From Thermoplasmatota archaeon (GTDB lineage Archaea; Thermoplasmatota; E2; DHVEG-1): 7,393 bases of DNA. The notes beneath the pieces were generated by a model. The model was not told the origin of the DNA. It made no database searches and saw nothing but the letters and a program-made list of their open reading frames with translations. Where the stretch lies: positions 1 to 7,393 of the forward strand of contig JALHTX010000375.1 in the NCBI GenBank assembly GCA_022866015.1. Reading direction: 5' to 3'. Of the stretch, positions 1 to 6,300 are shown in pieces; position 1 is the first letter of the stretch; each line of letters begins with the position of its first letter. A program made the translations under genes and the position numbers.

Positions 1-11
1 CTTAATACTAC

Positions 12-37
12 TCGACCCACCTATCTGAAGGGGTCGA
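12..37 (+). repeat. 7-bp inverted repeat, probable omega-RNA stem
   Basis: TCGACCC at 12-18 pairs perfectly with GGGTCGA at 31-37 around a 12-nt loop. It sits about 65 bases upstream of the terminal hairpin in the same GC-richer patch. This fits a structured RNA segment of a TnpB-type element. It could also be a chance palindrome. Confidence 0.4.
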
Positions 38-102
38 TATGTTTTAAGCAGAGTGGTTTGCGTTCCTTCATGTTACATTAAAAGAAGTTAAAGTATGGGA
101 TA

Positions 103-131
103 CCCCCATCTTTAGATGGATTTACTTTGGG
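103..131 (+). repeat. Terminal hairpin of the element end, with a 9-nt bulge
   Basis: Eight base pairs form between CCCCCATC (103-110) and GATGG (115-119) plus GGG (129-131), with a TTTA tetraloop. Without the nine bases ATTTACTTT at 120-128 the stem would be uninterrupted. The hairpin lies just past the stop of the - strand gene, but no T-run follows it on that strand, so I prefer an element-end role to a terminator. Confidence 0.5.
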
Positions 132-137
132 AGGATG

Positions 138-2393
138 TCATTTTGAACCAGGTGGCGGCGGTATATAATAATCTTCATCTTCATATTCTGTTGTATCTTC
201 CGCAGGTTTTGGTGAATAAGCAGGTTTTTTTCTTTTCTTTCGTTTTTTTCTAAAAATTATTATTACTATTATAAGGATTAATGCTATTATTATAGCTACT
301 ATACATGGGGTGAGAAGAGCAATTATAAATAAAATATATGGTTCTATAGTTATTGTAACATCAACTTCTGCATTTGCATCTTCTGGCGAAAAAGTTATCT
401 CTATGTATTGTTTTCCATCATTTGTTTCATTTACATATATTCCTTCATAGTCATTTGATAAAGAGATTTTTATTCCATTTGGGAAGATTATTCTATAAGT
501 TACATATTGGTCTTCTAAACCTGTAAATTTGTAAGTCTGATTATTTATTTTTAATCCTGGTGGTGTTATTGATATTTTGAATTTTATTGGATGTGATGTA
601 TGTGAATATATTTGTGTTTTAATAGGCTCTTTTTCATCCATTTTTGTTATGTCGCTATCCCATTGTAACGAGTTTTGGAATGCTTCTGTGTTTATGTTTC
701 CTTTTGCATTCAATCCTGTTATTATTTTGTTAATGGTTTGTTCAAAAAGAGTTTTTTCATTTGTTAAAAAAGTGTTAATTTCTTCTTCTTTAAACACATT
801 TTCTTCTATACATAATTTTATAGCATCAGAGTTCAGATATGTAATATTTATTGCTTGAGGTAAACTAAATGGTGTGGGTATCTTTGTTACCTTGTAGTTT
901 TTTTCCTCATCTATTTTCAAACCAAAACTTAATTCTGTATCTCCTGTGAAAAAACTTAGTAGGTTTAAATCAGTTGTTTCTGCTTCTATCTCTATCATTG
1001 TATTTATTATTGGTTGTTTATATTCTGGACTTTTTTTGGATAACATTAATCCTGAAAAGCTTATGTTTTTATTATCCCATGTATATATATTTTCGTTGTT
1101 TATGTATATTTCTTCTGGCATTTTAAGAGATATATTATAATTATAACTAAGTGTATCTAGATTTCTCCCAAAATTTATTGCATTATGATTTATGTTTGAT
1201 TTTGCACCAGCATTTACAAGCCCAAACAATGCTTTTGAAGAAATATCGTTAATTATTAATTGTATCTCATTATCTTTTAGTAAGGCTTTTATTGGAGGAT
1301 TTTTATCCATTTTATCTATATCAAAAGGATCTGAGCAGCCGTCTGTTGTAGTGTTATCCCAATTGAAAGTAAATGTCAATGTTTGATTAAAAACAGACTT
1401 TTCTACCGTATTTTTCATATTTTCGTGAACGGCTTTTATTGTTTTTTGGTATATTTCATCCCATGTAACCAAATTATTTTTTACAAATAACCTTATACAA
1501 TCTGAAGGTACAAACTCGATGTTAGTAATAAATTCAGGTAAAAAATCATAATTTTTTAAACTTATACTTTTTACAACTATTTCTGATTCAAAAGATACCG
1601 GTTCTTTTTGCGAATCTAGTATAAACCCAATAGATATGTCTTCTTTTTCTTCAATAGTTGTTGGGTTTTTATTACGTAAAATAAAAAAAGCTGATAAAGA
1701 AGGTAATTTACCATCACTATTTCTAACAGTCCATTCAATAATATTATTATTTATTTTAGCATCAGTAAGTTGAAAATCTAATTTTTCGCCTAAATCAAAA
1801 GAATATTTATTATCCCATCCAGAATCTGCTTTAAAATTTAGATCATATCTTATTCGTGCTCCAATATCAAGTATACCATTTATTAATTCATATGAGTTAA
1901 TCGTTTGATTTAAACTAAAAAATTTTGAAGTTAGATTAACTGAGTATTTATCATAAAAAGTATAGTTTTCATAGTTTAATAAGTCAAGTGAAGAAGTAAC
2001 TTGGGCATTTATAAAAGTAGCTTTTATCTGGTTAAAAATCATTGTTTTTAGAGCATATTTAATTGCACCCATTTGTTCAGCATTTGTATTAGATATATCT
2101 TTTATCTCTTCAGAATTATATGTTTTTTCACTGGTGGATAATGTTAATTTAGTAACAATTGCTTCAACAGCTATCTTTAAATCTGTGGCACTTTCCATAT
2201 CTATACTAAATGTTGCTGATACAATGTTTTTTATTTCTTCATCTGCTTTTACACTGATATTTAAAAAAGACACTAAAGGAAGTAAAATAATTAGAATTAA
2301 TACTATTACTGGAATTTTTGTAGATCGCGTTTTAATCCACCTCCAAAATTTAAACCGATTAAACATTTCATTATTATATAAACTTTCTATCAC
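138..2393 (-). CDS. Large sequon-rich membrane-anchored surface protein with duplicated ectodomain, unrecognised family
   Basis: I do not recognise this family. Residues are counted from the GTG at 2393, the longest frame (751 aa). Residues 28-44 form a hydrophobic segment after a basic stretch, and VKA before D51 could be a signal-peptidase site. Residues 51-684 are a hydrophilic, beta-rich ectodomain. A module near 170-380 recurs near 389-605: GAR/GAK at 178 and 395, INN...W at 214-221 and 431-439, SD(C/A)I(R/K)L near 297 and 522, and KMDxxxPIK at 361-369 and 584-592. Ten N-X-S/T sequons lie in the ectodomain (for example NYT, NLT, NQT, NTT, NIS, NET). Residues 685-714 are a long membrane helix followed by a basic patch (RKKRKKRKK), an acidic EYEDEDYY stretch and a PPPPGSK end, predicted to be cytoplasmic. 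A glycosylated S-layer-associated or receptor-like role is inference. The start is uncertain: GTG 2393 and ATG 2366 lack a Shine-Dalgarno site, while promoter signals point near 2330. The stop coincides with a mobile-element end. Confidence 0.85.
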   Translation of the reverse strand: MIESLYNNEMFNRFKFWRWIKTRSTKIPVIVLILIILLPLVSFLNISVKADEEIKNIVSATFSIDMESATDLKIAVEAIVTKLTLSTSEKTYNSEEIKDISNTNAEQMGAIKYALKTMIFNQIKATFINAQVTSSLDLLNYENYTFYDKYSVNLTSKFFSLNQTINSYELINGILDIGARIRYDLNFKADSGWDNKYSFDLGEKLDFQLTDAKINNNIIEWTVRNSDGKLPSLSAFFILRNKNPTTIEEKEDISIGFILDSQKEPVSFESEIVVKSISLKNYDFLPEFITNIEFVPSDCIRLFVKNNLVTWDEIYQKTIKAVHENMKNTVEKSVFNQTLTFTFNWDNTTTDGCSDPFDIDKMDKNPPIKALLKDNEIQLIINDISSKALFGLVNAGAKSNINHNAINFGRNLDTLSYNYNISLKMPEEIYINNENIYTWDNKNISFSGLMLSKKSPEYKQPIINTMIEIEAETTDLNLLSFFTGDTELSFGLKIDEEKNYKVTKIPTPFSLPQAINITYLNSDAIKLCIEENVFKEEEINTFLTNEKTLFEQTINKIITGLNAKGNINTEAFQNSLQWDSDITKMDEKEPIKTQIYSHTSHPIKFKISITPPGLKINNQTYKFTGLEDQYVTYRIIFPNGIKISLSNDYEGIYVNETNDGKQYIEITFSPEDANAEVDVTITIEPYILFIIALLTPCIVAIIIALILIIVIIIFRKKRKKRKKPAYSPKPAEDTTEYEDEDYYIPPPPGSK
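579..1229 (-). repeat. Second copy of the internal ectodomain module
   Basis: Covers about residues 389-605 of the surface protein. It matches the module encoded at about 1254-1886 in order and spacing: the GAK block, the INN...W block 44 residues on, the NSDAIKL block, and KMDEKEPIK. Boundaries are approximate. The similarity is visible in protein but not in DNA, which suggests an old duplication. Confidence 0.65.
1254..1886 (-). repeat. First copy of the internal ectodomain module
   Basis: Covers about residues 170-380. Landmarks are GARI at 178-181, INNNIIEW at 214-221, PSDCIRL at 296-302 and KMDKNPPIK at 361-369. This copy has an extra TTTDGCSDP stretch after W345 that the second copy lacks. 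The helical-looking residues 95-130 may be a trace of a third, more diverged copy. Confidence 0.65.
2338..2344 (-). promoter_or_regulatory. Strong Shine-Dalgarno (GGAGGTG) inside the surface-protein frame
   Basis: On the - strand GGAGGTG is a near-full match to the archaeal anti-Shine-Dalgarno sequence. Seven nucleotides separate it from an in-frame ACG codon (2328-2330, residue 22). Starting there would give an N-terminus of a few polar or basic residues (RSTK) followed by the hydrophobic IPVIVLILIILLP core, a well-proportioned signal peptide. The codons are TGG AGG TGG, so a coincidental match is possible. Confidence 0.4.
2373..2382 (-). promoter_or_regulatory. Probable TATA box for the surface-protein gene
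   Basis: The - strand reads TTTATATAAT, close to the archaeal consensus. With usual TATA-to-start spacing, transcription would begin near 2350, downstream of both the GTG (2393) and the ATG (2366) and just upstream of the GGAGGTG at 2338-2344. The site is read from sequence; the transcription start is inferred. Confidence 0.45.
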
Positions 2394-2420
2394 ACTAAAA
2401 ATTTTACGAAATTACTAAAA

Positions 2421-2430
2421 ACATATTATG
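2421..2430 (+). promoter_or_regulatory. prs: Probable TATA box for prs (leaderless transcript)
   Basis: ACATATTATG is centred about 26 bases before the ATG at 2452. That is the distance expected when transcription starts at the start codon, and no Shine-Dalgarno lies before that ATG, so a leaderless mRNA fits. The upstream in-frame ATG at 2428 falls inside this box. Confidence 0.35.
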
Positions 2431-2451
2431 TATTTTCCAATTTGTAATAAT

Positions 2452-3303
2452 ATGTATATTATCAGCGGGACGGCGTCAAATACAGTTGCAGAAGAACTAT
2501 CACATATTTTAAAGATTCCTAGAGCAAACACTATTTCTAAACGTTTTCCTGATACAGAGTTTTATGTTAGGATACTAGACAACATAAAAAATGAGCATGT
2601 TGTAATTGTTCAGACTACCTATCCTGACCCAAATCTCGTAGAATTGTTATTACTTCAAAATGCAGCAGAAGAAGCAGGCGCAAAAAAAATAACTGTTGTT
2701 ATCCCATATTACGGTTATGCAAGGCAGGATACATTATTTCAGGCAGGTGAGGCAATTAGTGCAAAAGCAATAGCAGGACTTATAAGTCTTAATGCTGACA
2801 TAGTAATAACTGTTGATCCGCATAAAGAGCATATTCTTGATTTTTTTTCAACAAGTGCCAAAAGTTGCACTGCAGTTCCAGAAATTGCAAATTATCTTAA
2901 ACAAAAAAACTTGGATTTAATTCTTGCACCTGATAAAGGCGCATTAAGTAGAGCAAAACAAGCATCAAATATCATTGGTTGTGATTTTGACTATATGGAA
3001 AAAACTCGTATCGATGGTACAACTGTAGAAATTAAACCTAAAAATCTTGATGTACAAAACAAGAATGTGGGGATAATTGATGATATAATATCCACGGGGG
3101 GGACAATGGCAAAATCAATAAAAGAGCTTAAGATTCAAGGAGCAAAAAAAGTGTATGTGTCATGTACGCATGGTTTATTTGCTGGTGATGCAATAAAAAA
3201 GATATCATTATCAGGCTGTGATGAAATAATTGCAACAGATACAATACATAGTTATTATAGTACTGTAAAAGTAGCGGCAAGTATTGCTCCTCTTATAAAA
3301 TAA
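2452..3303 (+). CDS. prs: Ribose-phosphate pyrophosphokinase (PRPP synthase), archaeal short type
   Basis: Transfers pyrophosphate from ATP to ribose 5-phosphate to make PRPP, the cytosolic precursor for purine, pyrimidine, histidine and tryptophan synthesis. Numbered from the ATG at 2452 (283 aa, close to the roughly 285 aa of the Methanocaldococcus and Thermoplasma enzymes), it shows KRFPDTEFYVRI (30-41), PYYGYARQD (85-93), metal-site H124 in DPHKEH, APDKGA (159-164), the catalytic flexible-loop K184 and R186 in EKTRIDGTTVEI, and the PRPP-binding loop VGIIDDIISTGGTM (206-219). All expected active-site elements are present. An in-frame ATG at 2428 would add eight residues (MYFPICNN), but family members as I recall them begin near the MYIISG of the 2452 start, and 2428 lies in a TATA-like box. 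It is transcribed divergently from the surface-protein gene and sits 74 bp upstream of aglB. Confidence 0.95.
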   Translation: MYIISGTASNTVAEELSHILKIPRANTISKRFPDTEFYVRILDNIKNEHVVIVQTTYPDPNLVELLLLQNAAEEAGAKKITVVIPYYGYARQDTLFQAGEAISAKAIAGLISLNADIVITVDPHKEHILDFFSTSAKSCTAVPEIANYLKQKNLDLILAPDKGALSRAKQASNIIGCDFDYMEKTRIDGTTVEIKPKNLDVQNKNVGIIDDIISTGGTMAKSIKELKIQGAKKVYVSCTHGLFAGDAIKKISLSGCDEIIATDTIHSYYSTVKVAASIAPLIK

Positions 3304-3347
3304 AAATAACTAGTTCTTTGATAAGTTATTTATAAGGCTATATTTTT
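3304..3347 (+). terminator. Weak inverted repeat with T-run after prs
   Basis: AAATAACT (3304-3311), starting right after the prs stop codon, pairs with AGTTATTT (3324-3331) around a 12-nt loop, and a TTTTT tract follows at 3343-3347. The stem is AT-rich and therefore weak. Archaeal termination depends mainly on T-tracts, so this may end prs transcripts. The downstream arm overlaps the aglB TATA box, so the palindrome could also be incidental or a regulator site. Confidence 0.25.
3329..3336 (+). promoter_or_regulatory. aglB: Probable TATA box for aglB
   Basis: TTTATAAG is centred about 45 bases before the aglB ATG. With usual spacing this gives a start near 3359 and a leader of roughly 20 nt that just contains the Shine-Dalgarno. 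It suggests aglB can be transcribed independently of prs, although read-through from prs is not excluded. Confidence 0.45.
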
Positions 3348-3365
3348 ACGGTGTTGACTAGTGTT

Positions 3366-3371
3366 AGGTGA
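3366..3371 (+). promoter_or_regulatory. aglB: Ribosome binding site of aglB
   Basis: AGGTGA lies six bases upstream of ATG 3378 and complements the archaeal 16S rRNA 3' end. It fixes the start at 3378. A TAA at 3376-3378 in another frame overlaps the start and has no consequence for it. Confidence 0.7.
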
Positions 3372-3377
3372 AAAGTA

Positions 3378-6300
3378 ATGAGAAAAAGAGCTGAATTTAA
3401 AAATAAATCTATGACATATGAACCAAAACACATAAGTGAAAGTAAACCAAAAACATTTGATAAAAAAATAATTAATATAAGTAAAAACTGGTGGGTTGCT
3501 TTAGCTCTAATCAGTATTTTTTTATTGGTTTTATTCTTCAATACTTATTTCAATTTTACAAGTGAAATTGCAATATATTCAGATGGTGAGGGATATTCTA
3601 AGTATTTATTATCTGGTCCTGATCCATATTACAATCTAAGATTAGTTGAAGAAACAAGTAAAACTGGTATATATCCATATTATTCTGATTCAGATCCATT
3701 ATTAAATTATCCCTTAGGTGTTTCTGGTAATCGTGCTCCATTACTTAATATGATGGCACTTGGTTTCAGTAATTTTTTAGCGCCTTTCATTGGAGAAATT
3801 GATGCGATAGGGTATTCTATGCAGTTTGTACCTGCATTATTTGGAGCGTTACTTGTTTTCCCAATTTTTTTTATAGGTAAAGTAATTTTTAATAAAAAAG
3901 TAGGGCTTATTGCTGCTTTTTTCATTGCTATAATACCTATATTTATTAGTTCTGGTCACGGTTCTTCATATTCTTTATTTGATCATGATTCATTAAATTT
4001 ATTACTGTTTTTCCTTACCTTTTTATTTTTAATTCTCAGTCTTAAAGAAAAAAATCATATGAAATCAATTTTTTATGCTATTCTTGCTGGTGTTCCACTT
4101 GCAGGTTTATCTATGGTTTGGGTTGAAGCTCAGTACTTGTATGTTATCATCGCAATTTATACTATTGTTCAGATGATTATCGATATATTTTTAAGTAAAA
4201 TTGAAATAAATGTGTTTAGAGCAACATCTATTACTATCTTGACTGGTTATATTATATCTTTACCTGTTACAGTCTCTGATAAAGTTGGTTTTACGTTTGA
4301 TACTTCATTGTTTATGGTACTTGTAGTTGTTGGTTTTGGGTTTTTATATTATTTGTTTGGTGTTAAAAGAATTCCTTGGACATTATCTTTACCTTTTATA
4401 TTTATATCTGGAGTTGTTGGTGTAGTTTTTCTTTATTTTGTAAGGTATTTTAAGATCTCTGTTGGTTTTCTCTCTGGTTTTAATCGAATCGCAGATATCC
4501 TTTTTGGCTCAGGTATTTATGGCAACAAAGTTTCTATGACAATTGCAGAGGCAAATACTTATGAGATAAGCCAGACTGTTATGAATTTTGGTCCTGCTCT
4601 GTATTGGGTTGGTTGGGCTGGTTTTATTTTTATTTTGTGGTATTATTATCGTGAAAAACTTCGCCGTGATTATTTATTTTTTATTGTATTGTTCATTATT
4701 AATGTATGGTTTACAACTACTGCAGGTCGTTTCTTAAATGATATGGTTCCTTGTATTGCGATTTTTGCTGGTTTTATCACTTGGTTTGTTGTTGATAAAA
4801 TAGATTATAAGCAAATGGTTAAAAACATTCGTAGTGCAGGTTGGGGTTTACATGGGCTTCGTCGAGGTATTAAATTAATGCATATTTTTGGTATTTTGCT
4901 TATTGCTTTTATTATTATTCTTCCAAATGTTTTTATTGTATTTGATGCAGCTATTCCAAGTAAAGCTTATCCTTTAAATGAAAATAAAACAGATTGGAGT
5001 AATTGGAAACAGGATTATTTCCTTAATGATACATATTCTGGTGTTTTTGGTTTGTCTTTGTTTAAAGAGGGATATTGGGTTGATGCTCTTAATTGGCTTG
5101 CAAAACAAGATACAGATATAGCAAATGATGCTGATCGTCCTGCTTTTATTTCATGGTGGGACTATGGTTTTTATGAGGCCGCTATTGGGAAGCATCCAAC
5201 TGTTGCTGATAACTTCCAGGATGGTATATCTACTGCTTCTAATTTTCATACTGCTACAAGTGAAAAGGATGCTGTAGCAATTTGGATTGTTAGAATACTA
5301 GAGGGTAATAAAGCAGGTGGAAATGGTATACTTTCTGAAAATGTTAAAGAAATTTTGACTAAATATCTAGGCCAAGAAAAAGCTGATAATCTTTTTGGAT
5401 GGATAGAAAATCCACTTTCTTCACCTTCTTATCATAAATGGATATATGAAGAGTTTAACCAATATATGCGAAATTCAATTAATACTAATCTTTTAAAGGT
5501 TGGAGCTCAATGGGCTGACAATGCTGTCTATCACGATGTTGTTGAGCTTTTCAATAATAAAACAAATGGCCTAACCGAAGAACAAGTTACCTGGTTATAT
5601 CATGATCTTCAAGAGGAAACAGGCTATAGTATTCGTTATTATGGTGTAGAAGGATATGATCGTCAGATTTTCAATATTTTTGCGTTTTTAGCTGATAAAA
5701 GTCTTGTGCTACTTGGTAGTCCTGAAGATGAATTTTTTGATGTTTTATATATCGGTTATAAAGTCAAACCGACGGGTGGTATAGATTATGAGATTACTAA
5801 TGAGCCTTTTATAGATTATTTAAAATTATCAGATGCTGAGAAAAGATATATTGCTGTAACTGGTACATCTTATACTTATAAAGATGCTTATTTTAATACA
5901 ATGTTTTACCGTACTTATGTTGGTCCTTATCAAATAGATTCAACAACAGGTAAAAAAAGTATGTATGACTGGCAGGTACCTTGTCTTGATATGAAACATT
6001 TTTATGCTGAGTTTATTTCAAATATGTCTAATCCTTTCTTGCAGTATCCTGGAACAAATAAAGCTTCTGTTGTAATAGCAAAATATTATGAGGGTGCTAT
6101 TATAAATGGTAGTGTTTATTTCCAAGGCAAACCTATCTCGACTAATGTTACTGTTGTCGTAAGAAAAAATCTTACTTATGTTCCAGGTAAAACTACTTAT
6201 GATACACCCATTGATTATGATAAACATGAGATAATTGCAGCTAAGAAAAACACTCATAATTTTAGTCTAATTGCAGGTGGAGGAGCATATATTTCTGTTA

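Larger units (their letters stand above)
1..140 (+). mobile_element. Right end of an IS200/IS605-family (TnpB-type) element, probable 3' part of its omega RNA
   Basis: No intact reading frame lies here, but the + strand is structured. A perfect 7-bp stem, TCGACCC (12-18) with GGGTCGA (31-37), encloses a 12-nt loop. A second hairpin has CCCCCATC (103-110), loop TTTA (111-114) and GATGG (115-119), completed by GGG (129-131) once nine bases (120-128) are bulged out. It is followed by AGGATGTCA (132-140). From memory, a stem ending in GGGAGGATGTCA is typical of IS605/IS1341-type right ends, where the tnpB 3' end overlaps the guide (omega) RNA. Short open stretches on the + strand carry stops at 3-5 and 45-47 in one frame and at the TAA near 79-81 in another, so any tnpB C-terminus is upstream of the window or decayed. 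A diverged remnant and a live right end are both possible. Family assignment is by recalled motif, not by search. Confidence 0.5.

Noticed and set aside
103..131. Intrinsic terminator for the surface-protein gene
   Set aside because: The hairpin is just downstream of the stop, but no T-run follows it on the - strand, and its sequence matches a transposon-end pattern better.
48..146. Short + strand open stretch (about 32 codons) ending at TGA 144-146
   Set aside because: It has no start codon near its beginning and is preceded by stops at 3-5 and 45-47. At most it is an out-of-frame or decayed tnpB end, so it was not called as a gene.
255..305. ATT/TTA-rich simple-repeat-like tract
   Set aside because: It encodes the Ile/Leu/Val-rich C-terminal membrane helix of the - strand protein, so the low complexity is explained by coding.
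577..2418. Several + strand open frames of 64-94 codons opposite the surface-protein gene
   Set aside because: They lie antisense to a long, clearly coding frame, have no ribosome sites, and read as hydrophobic antisense translations of AT-rich codons.
3338..3925. Two - strand open frames of 67 and 72 codons over the aglB 5' region
   Set aside because: They are antisense to the well-supported aglB N-terminal domain, including its first acidic motif, and show no recognisable features.
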